The translations under genes and the position numbers were made by a program. Shown in pieces: positions 1-5,823 of a stretch of DNA of 8,732 bases. Within the stretch, counting starts at the first letter, position 1. Every line of letters starts with the position of its first letter. The stretch covers positions 1-8,732 of the forward strand of contig JAEOSY010000112.1 in the NCBI GenBank assembly GCA_016840125.1, in the 5' to 3' direction. This stretch comes from Candidatus Helarchaeota archaeon (GTDB lineage: Archaea; Asgardarchaeota; Lokiarchaeia; Helarchaeales; HEL-GB-A). The notes beneath the pieces are model-generated. The model searched no databases. It was not told the origin of the DNA and saw only the letters and a program-made list of their open reading frames with translations.

Positions 1-1005
1 ATCCTGTTTCCAACGCCCATCCGTGTGGAAAATCGTGAGTAAGTCGAGTTTGCGGGCATAATCCAAGCATTTTTGGGTATAAGGTATAAAGAATTTCTCA
101 TATACCTCCGGTGGGATGAAGGCATTCCTCGAGGTGAGAACATCCTCCCCAAAGCCGATCGCGCGACCACCAATTTCCGCATACTGTTTCATGTGACGCT
201 TGAACATGTCTGTTTTCGCTTCGAGTAACGCTCGAAATGGGCCAATATAATCCGGCTTTCCTTTAGATTCTCTATATTCCCGAAACAAATCCTTGAAGTA
301 GGGCAGCATTTGCGTCATGCCGTGCGTTTCAAGCCATGTCTCGTACACACCCGGAGAATACCAGCACACCAGTCCCAACTTGTCTTCGAAATTGCGAAGG
401 GTGGGTTCTAAAATTTTCTGAATTTGCTCAGTAGGATCAAAATCTTTGAAATACTCCGTAAGAAACTGGATTTGGCGACTGGGAGGGAGCACAGGATCTT
501 CCGCGCAGGGAGTCCCGTGTTCTTCGAAGATGGTTGCGAGGTTATATTCCGAAACCAACTTCCGATAACGCCCTCCATCAGGATCACCTCGCCACACAAA
601 CCCCTTAAATTTAAATGAGGGCCACCCTGGAAGGACCGTCCCATCCGTTTTAGAGCCAGTTGCAGTTCTCAGATACAGCTGCAAAGTGCTATATACCGAT
701 TCGTAGGAGCTGGGAACGAACATCGACCAGAGGGATTGAGTATATTTTTCTAGAGGAAAGGCGCGGCGCATTAAAGGTTTCCGCCCAGTTTCTGGGGGTC
801 TGAATTGGACTCCTTCAAGGACTGTGGCAATCGAATTACCATAGAAGTTAATTTTACGATACAAATTTCGGAGTAATTTGGGCCAAATATCGAGTCGTAC
901 GAGTAATTCGATAATAATTTTCGTATCAAAGCCCAGGGTAAAAGTTGGTACTCGATCGGGGATCTCTCCACCCAAAGCGCAGTAAAACCGTTCTGCAGAG
1001 TTCAT
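1..1005 (-). CDS. Uroporphyrinogen decarboxylase-superfamily protein (URO-D/MtaA-like corrinoid methyltransferase type), 3' end cut by window edge
   Basis: An uninterrupted minus-strand frame of 335 codons starts at ATG 1005-1003 and leaves the window at base 1, so the C-terminus (probably 50-80 residues by family size) is missing. The N-terminus, MNSAERFYCALGGEIPDRVP, is the classic URO-D-superfamily opening (short helix, then G-x-x-PDRVP). Residues about 279-330 hold the other family signature: IGFGEDVLTS, then IPPEVYEKFFIPY and a beta strand ending FHTDG (His327, Asp329). Members of this family decarboxylate uroporphyrinogen or, more often in anaerobic archaea, move methyl groups between corrinoid proteins and coenzyme M or other thiols; they are soluble (beta/alpha)8 barrels. 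MtaA/MtbA enzymes bind Zn through H-x-C; here the position reads H-T-D, so a classical coenzyme M methyltransferase is doubtful. The start is supported by a GATGTGA box 7 bases upstream. Sampled lines are near 50% G+C, richer than the right half of the window. Family call firm, substrate unknown. Confidence 0.85.
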   Translation of the reverse strand, partial: MNSAERFYCALGGEIPDRVPTFTLGFDTKIIIELLVRLDIWPKLLRNLYRKINFYGNSIATVLEGVQFRPPETGRKPLMRRAFPLEKYTQSLWSMFVPSSYESVYSTLQLYLRTATGSKTDGTVLPGWPSFKFKGFVWRGDPDGGRYRKLVSEYNLATIFEEHGTPCAEDPVLPPSRQIQFLTEYFKDFDPTEQIQKILEPTLRNFEDKLGLVCWYSPGVYETWLETHGMTQMLPYFKDLFREYRESKGKPDYIGPFRALLEAKTDMFKRHMKQYAEIGGRAIGFGEDVLTSRNAFIPPEVYEKFFIPYTQKCLDYARKLDLLTIFHTDGRWKQD

Positions 1006-1115
1006 AATCTTTTCACATCAAATATTACTTAACCAATAAAATTAGTACAATAAAACGCTTTAAACTTTTAGAACACACACAAACCTTTTATCATTCAATA
1101 AATTCCCATATAGAT
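1006..1115. promoter_or_regulatory. Divergent A+T-rich intergenic region, presumed to carry promoters for both flanking genes
   Basis: This 110-bp gap separates the divergent URO-D-like and DUF2156 genes, so it should contain a promoter for each. The palindromic core TTTAAA at 1059-1064 is a possible TATA element usable in either direction; it would place transcription starts about 25-30 bases away on each side. The DUF2156 gene has no recognisable Shine-Dalgarno box before its ATG (the bases are CCCATATAGAT), so it may be translated from a leaderless or very short leader transcript. The assignment is weak because the whole gap is A+T-rich. Confidence 0.3.
1013..1019 (-). promoter_or_regulatory. 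Ribosome binding site for the URO-D-like gene
   Basis: On the minus strand the sequence reads GATGTGA, one mismatch from GAGGTGA, and ends 7 bases before the ATG at 1005. The spacing matches the other binding sites in the window and supports this start. Confidence 0.5.
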
Positions 1116-2048
1116 ATGGATTTGTCCAAGGCAAAGCCCATTGGAATTACCGACAAACCTCTATTCGATCAATATTTTAAAAATTATCCCCCTGAAATCT
1201 CGGAATTTTCTTTTACCAACCTCTTTATTTGGCGAAATTATTATAACTTTTCGTTTCTTGAATGGGACGATCATTTGTTCTTATTTTCAAGTGATTATTT
1301 TCATAAACGCCGACAGTCACTATCACAAAATCGGGATACGTTTTTGTTTTTGCCGCCCATTGGGCCAAATCCGATTAATACCATATTTGACCTTTTCACA
1401 TCAATAAAAACAATTGAAATCCACCGCATTCCTCAAACCCTTGCTGAAACACTCAAAGACAAGCCCAAGTTTCAAACTCTTAACCTCCTCCTTATCGAGG
1501 ATGAGAATAATTGGGATTATGTGTATGAGAAGGAAAAGTTGAGCACGCTCACTGGGCGGAAGCTCTATCGCAAGCGGAGGTGGCTACGGCGATTTCTTGA
1601 GGATTATTCTGACAACGAGTTTCATTTGTTGTCAGAGGAGTGGATCGATGCCTGTCTGCAATTACAAATCGAATGGTGCGATATGAATGAGTGTCGAGCC
1701 CATGAAGATTTGATAGAAGAACATAAAGCCATTGAAGATGCGTTTAACTATTATAAAGAACTGGATTACCGCGGGGGGCTAATAATCCTTGATGGCAAAT
1801 GCATTGCGTATACGTTAGGAGAAAAACTGAATCCGGATACTGTAGTGATCCATATTGAAAAGGCTCACTATGATTATGATGGCGCATACCAAGCGATCAA
1901 TAATTTCTTTGTAAAAAATTGCTGCGAAGACGTGAATTACATAAATCGCGAGCAGGATCTCGGCGACGAGGGGTTGCGCCATGCGAAACGATCGTATTAT
2001 CCTCATCATATGGTGCAGAAAAGTATTCTCTATAAAAAATTAGGTTAA
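1116..2048 (+). CDS. DUF2156 / phosphatidylglycerol lysyltransferase C-terminal (LPG_synthase_C)-like protein
   Basis: A complete 310-aa protein of the stand-alone DUF2156 type (GNAT-fold relative of the aminoacyl-transfer domain of MprF). The N-terminal module (about 1-125) has the typical opening: D13-KPLFDQYF, PEISEFSFTNLFIWRNYY at 26-43, then a beta-rich stretch ending FLFLPPIG at 76-83. The second module begins with the basic helix GRKLYRKRRWLRRFL (147-161), continues with a helical segment containing IEWC (185-188) and EEHKAIEDAF (201-210), and ends in the GNAT-like core: GGLIILDGKCIAYTLGE (220-236), VVIHIEKAHYDYDGAYQAIN (243-262), YINREQDLGDEGLRHAKRSY (275-294). It has no membrane helices, so unlike full-length MprF it is a soluble protein. 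The biochemical role of stand-alone members is not settled; transfer of an acyl or aminoacyl group is inferred only from the fold. Length is normal for the family. No Shine-Dalgarno box is seen. Its last third is duplicated at 5365-5637. Confidence 0.88.
   Translation: MDLSKAKPIGITDKPLFDQYFKNYPPEISEFSFTNLFIWRNYYNFSFLEWDDHLFLFSSDYFHKRRQSLSQNRDTFLFLPPIGPNPINTIFDLFTSIKTIEIHRIPQTLAETLKDKPKFQTLNLLLIEDENNWDYVYEKEKLSTLTGRKLYRKRRWLRRFLEDYSDNEFHLLSEEWIDACLQLQIEWCDMNECRAHEDLIEEHKAIEDAFNYYKELDYRGGLIILDGKCIAYTLGEKLNPDTVVIHIEKAHYDYDGAYQAINNFFVKNCCEDVNYINREQDLGDEGLRHAKRSYYPHHMVQKSILYKKLG
1779..2033 (+). repeat. Direct repeat copy A (inside the intact DUF2156 gene)
   Basis: These 255 bases pair with 5365-5619 in the same orientation. 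Alignment by eye gives 34 base differences (about 87% identity) with no gap, and the differences are concentrated in third codon positions. Homology ends near the stop codon and does not continue into the 3' flank. Confidence 0.85.
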
Positions 2049-2054
2049 TTGAGC

Positions 2055-2075
2055 CTTTTTTTTGAATAAAAAAAG
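2055..2075. terminator. Bidirectional T-tract terminator between convergent genes
   Basis: Only 38 bases separate the two convergent stop codons. They hold a T8 run (2056-2063) and, after GAAT, an A7 run (2068-2074); with the flanking C2055 and G2075 this forms an inverted repeat CTTTTTTT / AAAAAAAG. Read on either strand, a T-rich tract follows the stop codon, as in archaeal intrinsic termination. There is no GC-rich stem, so a classical bacterial hairpin terminator is not indicated. Confidence 0.6.
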
Positions 2076-2086
2076 AAAGGAAGAAT

Positions 2087-2794
2087 TTATTCCTCTTTGG
2101 CCTTGACTTTAAATAAGGCCCAGTAGAGGATATAGCCTGCGATTGGGAATAGGACGCGAATAATTGCAGTAAATAAAGGATCCACCCCGAGCAATTCAAC
2201 AATATATGCAGTTGAGAGGAGAAGTACACCTAAACCAAGCCCTGCTGCTTTTTTACTTTTCATACTTGATTCTTTACGTACTTTTATCGCAAAATAAAAG
2301 AAGACAAGCACTGGAATAAGCAACAATGGGAAGAGTGTGAAGTATGCCAAAGTTGGGGTTAATTGATCAATTCCTAAAAACACCCCAAATTGGATCTCTC
2401 CATCTAAAACGAACTTAGTATCATCTAATAGCCAAATTGCAACGTATCCCAATATCACTATTATTGAAATCGCAGCTAAGATTTTTGCTATTTTTGGGAA
2501 AACCATTTTAAAAGAGAAGGCATCGATACTAATCACGGCACCTCCACTCAATGAGGTCGCAATTCCGCCGAAAAGAATACCTAATGTTTCAATTACGATT
2601 ATTGAAACAAAGAGTTTCTCTACCACTAAAAATAGCATTGCCGATGCAACAAAAATAGCCGCAAAGGCGAAAATCAGCGTTTGTTTGTTTCCACTTTCAC
2701 GGTAAGATTTAACTGACTTCTTTCCAATTATAAAACTGATCACAATCGCAATAAGTATGAATACCACACTGACCAAATCGGGAATATAAACCAT
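2087..2794 (-). CDS. Seven-transmembrane-helix protein of unknown function
   Basis: A complete 235-aa, strongly hydrophobic protein. Seven membrane segments can be read from hydrophobicity: about 4-24, 39-58, 62-85, 103-123, 148-170, 184-203 and 207-228, with short loops. The positive loop KKSVKSYRESGNKQ (25-38) and the loop VRKESSMKSKK (172-182) are separated by an even number of passes and both lie on the likely cytoplasmic side, as does the charged tail KVKAKEE. The acidic stretch DDTKFVLDGEIQ (124-135) would then be outside. The topology recalls 7TM sensory or input domains, but there is no attached kinase, cyclase or methyl-accepting part, and no Lys in the seventh helix as a retinal protein would need. 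I do not recognise the family. The ATG is preceded by GAGGT six bases away, which fixes the start. The gene is convergent with the DUF2156 gene and divergent from the two-gene unknown operon. Confidence 0.8.
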   Translation of the reverse strand: MVYIPDLVSVVFILIAIVISFIIGKKSVKSYRESGNKQTLIFAFAAIFVASAMLFLVVEKLFVSIIVIETLGILFGGIATSLSGGAVISIDAFSFKMVFPKIAKILAAISIIVILGYVAIWLLDDTKFVLDGEIQFGVFLGIDQLTPTLAYFTLFPLLLIPVLVFFYFAIKVRKESSMKSKKAAGLGLGVLLLSTAYIVELLGVDPLFTAIIRVLFPIAGYILYWALFKVKAKEE

Positions 2795-2800
2795 CGAATT

Positions 2801-2805
2801 ACCTC
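2801..2805 (-). promoter_or_regulatory. Ribosome binding site for the 7TM gene
   Basis: GAGGT on the minus strand, six bases upstream of the ATG at 2794. It supports the annotated start. Confidence 0.65.
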
Positions 2806-3062
2806 ATTCTGTCCTTTGATTTTTAAACTAAAGACTTAACTAATAATATAAATTGAATGTTTTTATTTCTTAGTAGTTTAGATTTTTAAGCTATCTCTAA
2901 GAATTCACATCCTTCAATGGAAACATCAGCTTGTTCGCCAAGGTCGGAAGGTTCGTGGAGAAGATCTTTGAAAATAATTAAATAGCATTCTCATTACTCC
3001 GCTTATCACTGATAGATTCTAACTAATAAAACGAAGCTACTTAAGAGAGGTTAATCATATTA
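2806..3062. other. Intergenic region between divergent genes, with a G+C-richer patch that may be a gene remnant
   Basis: Most of this stretch is A+T-rich spacer that must carry the promoter of the minus-strand 7TM gene and the upstream part of the promoter for the gene at 3090. The part from about 2895 to 2970 is visibly richer in G+C. On the minus strand, 2990-2886 is open for 34 codons with a protein-like composition (it includes FKDLLHEPSDLGEQADV and ends EFLEIA then TAA), but it lacks a start codon and has a TGA directly upstream. On the plus strand, 2901-2975 is also open briefly. It may be the tail of a decayed gene; chance is possible. Confidence 0.3.
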
Positions 3063-3070
3063 TTATAAAT
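3063..3070 (+). promoter_or_regulatory. Candidate TATA box for the unknown two-gene operon
   Basis: The sequence TTATAAAT resembles an archaeal TATA box. A start about 25 bases downstream would fall almost on the GTG at 3090, which would make the message nearly leaderless; the box would then compete with the Shine-Dalgarno-like site at 3077-3083. The surrounding A+T richness makes this only a candidate. Confidence 0.3.
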
Positions 3071-3076
3071 TGCAGA

Positions 3077-3083
3077 GAGATGA
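3077..3083 (+). promoter_or_regulatory. Ribosome binding site supporting the GTG start at 3090
   Basis: GAGATGA, one mismatch from GAGGTGA, ends six bases before the GTG. The TGA inside it (3081-3083) is in frame with the gene, so the protein cannot extend further upstream and GTG is the first available start. Confidence 0.5.
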
Positions 3084-3089
3084 ATAGCT

Positions 3090-3908
3090 GTGTCAAGCCT
3101 ATTTTTAGAGAAATCAAGTTTGGTTCCAAATTACATGATATTCATCATTCCTCGATGGAATAATCTCTTGGGAACCAGTTTTAAGGGGTTTTATGCGAAT
3201 AGAATTGTATCCAATATCCACTTAGATTCGGTTATCATGTTTTCAAGCATGGAGTGTTCCGTAACCGAAAAAACTGGAACTTCTTATTTTTTATTTGGAT
3301 GTGGGCTCTATTTTTTGAAGTTTGAGCTTGACAACAGAACTTACATCCTTGATCAACGAGAATTAAATGGATTGGTGCTTTCAGATTTTGTCTATGATTA
3401 TATGTCCACAGCTCCGCAGGTGGCTCTAGAAAATGACGATGATGTGATTATTAATGAATTAGCCATTAAAATCCCAATGAACCTCGCTGATAAGAGTTCG
3501 ACAAAGCAAACCTTTATAAGAGGAGTTTTGATGCGAAATATCTTCGTTCCTTACAAAGAAGTTATTCTGCGCATGATGGAGCAAGCACAAAAAACAGGAA
3601 CCTATGATATCGAACAGACTGGATACAAAATATTGAGTTCTCATCCGGGTGATTTCAATCGCATCTTACTATCTGAAGCTTTTAGATTTGATCAATCTGT
3701 AAAAGATTATATTAAGCCGACAGCAGGTGTCTCGAATATCCATTTCCATGCGGATAAGATTTTGAACGAATTTTTCAGTCCAGACGAGCTCACAACTATA
3801 AGCAATTCTATTAGTTCCTTAAAAAATATCATTCAAAAGATAAAATTCGAACATGGGTTCTTGTTTTCTATAGTGGAAATGATAAACAAAGAACTATCCA
3901 ACAAGTGA
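3090..3908 (+). CDS. Hypothetical protein, first gene of a two-gene operon
   Basis: A complete 272-aa protein with a GTG start. I do not recognise its family. There is no signal peptide and no convincing membrane helix, so it is probably cytoplasmic. The N-terminal part (about 12-105) looks like an alpha/beta domain rich in hydrophobic strands: YMIFIIPRW (15-23), LDSVIMFSSMECSV (45-58), SYFLFGCGLYFLKFEL (65-80), RTYILDQ (83-89). That pattern is loosely compatible with small longin/roadblock-type folds, which are abundant in Asgard archaea, but no diagnostic motif shows it. An acidic connector (ENDDDVIINE) leads to a mainly helical C-terminal half with FIRGVLMRNIFVPYKEVILRM and a final helical stretch ending NKELSNK. 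Its TGA stop overlaps the Shine-Dalgarno box of the next gene, leaving a gap of 9 bases between stop and start, so the two are very likely co-transcribed and translationally coupled and their products may act together. Confidence 0.75.
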   Translation: MSSLFLEKSSLVPNYMIFIIPRWNNLLGTSFKGFYANRIVSNIHLDSVIMFSSMECSVTEKTGTSYFLFGCGLYFLKFELDNRTYILDQRELNGLVLSDFVYDYMSTAPQVALENDDDVIINELAIKIPMNLADKSSTKQTFIRGVLMRNIFVPYKEVILRMMEQAQKTGTYDIEQTGYKILSSHPGDFNRILLSEAFRFDQSVKDYIKPTAGVSNIHFHADKILNEFFSPDELTTISNSISSLKNIIQKIKFEHGFLFSIVEMINKELSNK

Positions 3909-3914
3909 GGTGAT
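3907..3914 (+). promoter_or_regulatory. Strong ribosome binding site overlapping the upstream stop codon
   Basis: GAGGTGAT is an exact extended anti-16S match. It overlaps the TGA stop (3906-3908) of the preceding gene and lies 3 bases before the TTG at 3918. Ribosomes finishing the first gene would stop on this site, which suggests translational coupling and justifies the TTG start. Confidence 0.75.
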
Positions 3915-3917
3915 ATT

Positions 3918-5246
3918 TTGAGCCAAATCAGAACGATAGAGAAAGCAAAATCTTTACTGGATGATTTTTTTAATGTTATGCCCTTAAAATGTCCCTATGT
4001 ATTAGGTGGTCGGGCCTGTGTGGTCTGTGACGAGATGACCAGTTGTGACGCTATTGAAGTTAAACAAGTTGATGAGAAGAACCTCAAACTTGTAGTAGCT
4101 GGAAACTCTGCAATGTTATCACTCAAATATTACTTTAAAACAGATATCGAACAATTTATTATGGCAAAACTTTTTATTTCACTACAAAACACTCCCGAAC
4201 TCCCGATAATTAAACCTGAAGAAGGATATAGCTTGACTTTCTACACAAAACACGGGCAGGCAACCCCTAAAGAGCAACAATACGCTGCCATCACGAAGGT
4301 TCTCGACCTACTTTCGGAAAATCCATGGATTGAAACCAAAATGCTGATAAATAATTGGATAAATCGGACCTTAGAAAAATTAAAAATTGAGGTAAAAATG
4401 CATGCTCCGAAGGTTACATTGAAGACCACCCCCACTGTTAAAAGATCGAAGGTTTTTGAGAAGCCTGATGAGACTATCGAAATAGAAACCCGTAAACGCC
4501 TTGAACAAACCCCCGATCAAGAAGTTATAAACCAAACACCTCACGAGGATATTCAAATACACGAGGTTACGGTACCAACCCCTCAGGAAACTGTCCAACC
4601 TGCAGTTCAAGAAGTTTCAGAACCCGACTCTAAGGAAATTCCGGCACCGGAAGTTTCTTCCAAAGTCTCTGATGTTTTAGAAGAGACTGTTCAGAAGCCA
4701 AAAGTCCCAAAACAACCCTTTTTCACAACAGCAAAAGAAAGAGAGAAGGAATTTGCACCATGGCCTCCTCATCTCAAGCGAAAAAAACTTGAAGAAAAAA
4801 AAGAGGCACCCAAAGTAATGCCATCTGTGACCGAACGTAAGAGGATAGTTACTAAAAAGAGTACTGAACCCAGAAAGGGGCTGGCCCCAAAAACCCCAAT
4901 CCCAAAGGAAGAAAAATTCGAGTTAAGAATACATGAGAGGAAGCAGGCTACAGAGAAATATTTACCTCCCATGCCAAAGGATGATCCATACAAGATTTTA
5001 ACTCATTTAGAACGAATCGTCCAAAAGGACTATGAAATGAGACAATTGGCGGCGCGTTTTGAAGAGGCTCGCGATAAAATCAAGCAGACTATGTTTCATT
5101 CCAGATTCCTCTTCGAAATGGGGCAAGTCGCTTTTACATTAAGGAAAGGTGCGCCAGGATTGAGTCTGAATGAATCCACCAGAAAGGATATCCTCAAGAA
5201 AATATCAACTTGGAAGGGTAGCGTCGAACGAAAGACCAAAAGTTAA
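3918..5246 (+). CDS. Hypothetical protein: four-cysteine N-terminal domain, charged disordered linker, helical C-terminal domain
   Basis: A complete 442-aa protein starting at TTG, with an in-frame TGA just upstream excluding an earlier start. Family not recognised. Domain 1 (about 1-155) holds Cys25, Cys34, Cys37 and Cys43 (C-x8-C-x2-C-x5-C), a plausible metal site for Zn or possibly an Fe-S cluster, followed by alternating strands and helices such as LKLVVAGNSAML and IEQFIMAKLFISLQ. Residues about 163-350 are low-complexity and rich in P, E, T, Q and K, surely disordered: roughly 183-260 is acidic (EVTVPTPQETVQPAVQEV region) while 261-350 is basic (WPPHLKRKK, TERKRIVTKK, KTPIPK). Domain 2 (about 355-435) is a predicted helical bundle (DPYKILTHLERIVQKDYEM, FEEARDKIKQTMFHSRFLFE). 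It is probably cytoplasmic. The two folded ends joined by a long charge-patterned tether suggest a scaffold or adaptor, which is inference. It follows the 272-aa gene as an operon partner. Confidence 0.78.
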   Translation: MSQIRTIEKAKSLLDDFFNVMPLKCPYVLGGRACVVCDEMTSCDAIEVKQVDEKNLKLVVAGNSAMLSLKYYFKTDIEQFIMAKLFISLQNTPELPIIKPEEGYSLTFYTKHGQATPKEQQYAAITKVLDLLSENPWIETKMLINNWINRTLEKLKIEVKMHAPKVTLKTTPTVKRSKVFEKPDETIEIETRKRLEQTPDQEVINQTPHEDIQIHEVTVPTPQETVQPAVQEVSEPDSKEIPAPEVSSKVSDVLEETVQKPKVPKQPFFTTAKEREKEFAPWPPHLKRKKLEEKKEAPKVMPSVTERKRIVTKKSTEPRKGLAPKTPIPKEEKFELRIHERKQATEKYLPPMPKDDPYKILTHLERIVQKDYEMRQLAARFEEARDKIKQTMFHSRFLFEMGQVAFTLRKGAPGLSLNESTRKDILKKISTWKGSVERKTKS

Positions 5247-5364
5247 GCAAAATTCAACTCCAAATAATCCAAGGTATTATCCTTTACAAGTTTTATTGAA
5301 GTTCTTAATTTCACAAGACTAAAATGAACCATTCAGTTTATTAGAGAAAATATTTGAAGGTTAG
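5247..5364. other. A+T-rich spacer between the unknown operon and the DUF2156 fragment
   Basis: No gene, strong T-tract terminator or ribosome binding site is evident. Just before the DUF2156-like sequence, the fragment's frame reads about 13 unrelated codons between TAA 5320-5322 and TAG 5362-5364. The homology with the intact gene stops abruptly at this TAG, so 5362-5365 marks the breakpoint of the truncated copy. Confidence 0.5.
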
Positions 5365-5619
5365 CTCATAATCCTTGATGGAAAATGCATTGCCTATACC
5401 TTAGGTGAAAAACTAAATAGTGATATTGTGGTCATCCATATTGAGAAGGCCCACTTTGATTATGATGGGGCCTACCAAGCGATAAATAATTTTTTTGTCA
5501 AAAATTGCTGCGAGGACGTGAATTACATTAATCGTGAGCAAGACCTCGGTGACAAGGGGTTGCGTCATGCGAAGCGATCGTACTATCCCCACCATATGGT
5601 GAAGAAAAGTATTCTTTAT
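5365..5619 (+). repeat. Direct repeat copy B (truncated DUF2156 copy)
   Basis: Partner of 1779-2033. Recombination between the two copies would remove about 3.6 kb carrying the 7TM gene and the two-gene unknown operon and leave one chimeric, intact DUF2156 gene. Confidence 0.85.
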
Positions 5620-5637
5620 AGACATAAATTAGACTAG
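5365..5637 (+). pseudogene. 5'-truncated second copy of the DUF2156 gene (C-terminal ~90 codons only)
   Basis: The frame from 5365 to the TAG at 5635-5637 matches residues 222-310 of the intact DUF2156 protein at 1116-2048. It contains LIILDGKCIAYTLGEKLN, VIHIEKAHFDYDGAYQAINN and YINREQDLGDKGLRHAKRSY, and ends in the variant tail RHKLD with one extra codon. Over 85 aligned codons, 80 residues are identical. The N-terminal domain and the basic helix are absent, a TAG stands directly before the homology, and there is no start codon with a ribosome binding site; the first possible start, GTG 5428, is internal to a beta strand. It is therefore very probably not a functional protein. By hand count 27 codons differ silently and 5 change the amino acid, so it evolved as part of a functional gene until recently. 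It could be a decayed tandem paralogue or the displaced 3' end of a disrupted gene. Confidence 0.85.
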
Positions 5638-5823
5638 GTTCTACCCACTTTTGAGTAAATTGAGTAACCGTCATTCTCTCCTTTTTCCTGTTCTGAGTGA
5701 TATAGGCTAAAAAGAATCTAAACCGTTTTTCAAAATCAGTGGATAATTTTATATGTTAACAATATCTAATAGTAAAAATACATAGTTCTCTAACATCATA
5801 GAATTGAAGAAGCTACAATAAGC
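5638..5823. other. Intergenic leader upstream of the large repeat-protein gene, with a candidate TATA box
   Basis: A+T-rich DNA without a credible gene. TTTTATAT at 5747-5754 is the best archaeal TATA-like element; a start about 25 bases downstream would give a leader of roughly 90 bases before the TTG at 5869. I saw no tRNA, CRISPR repeat or C/D-box pair here. A short pyrimidine-rich patch near 5671-5690 may mark termination of upstream transcripts, but this is weak. Confidence 0.3.

Noticed and set aside
424..618. Plus-strand open frame opposite the URO-D-like gene
   Set aside because: It lies wholly within the longer, clearly homologous minus-strand gene and has no ribosome binding site or family resemblance.
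1815..2009. Minus-strand open frame antisense to the DUF2156 gene, with a matching one at 5413-5625
   Set aside because: The two antisense frames resemble each other only because the sense copies are homologous. Differences fall at sense third positions, so selection acts on the sense frame.
2087..2794. Microbial rhodopsin or heliorhodopsin, suggested by seven membrane helices
   Set aside because: The seventh helix (about residues 207-228) has no Lys for the retinal Schiff base, and no rhodopsin signature residues are seen.
4241..4993. Minus-strand open frames opposite the 442-aa gene
   Set aside because: They are shadows of the Pro/Lys/Glu-rich sense codons and show Ser/Phe/Gly-rich low-complexity translations without starts supported by binding sites.
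5362..5364. TAG before the fragment read as pyrrolysine, giving a longer protein through the junction
   Set aside because: The codons upstream of the TAG do not resemble the DUF2156 protein, a TAA stands only 13 codons further upstream, and the intact gene has Gly at this position. There is no start or ribosome binding site.
2049..5364. A complete integrative element or insertion sequence between the DUF2156 copies
   Set aside because: No integrase, transposase or relaxase gene, no terminal inverted repeats and no tRNA target are visible; the repeats are also too diverged to be a fresh attachment-site duplication.
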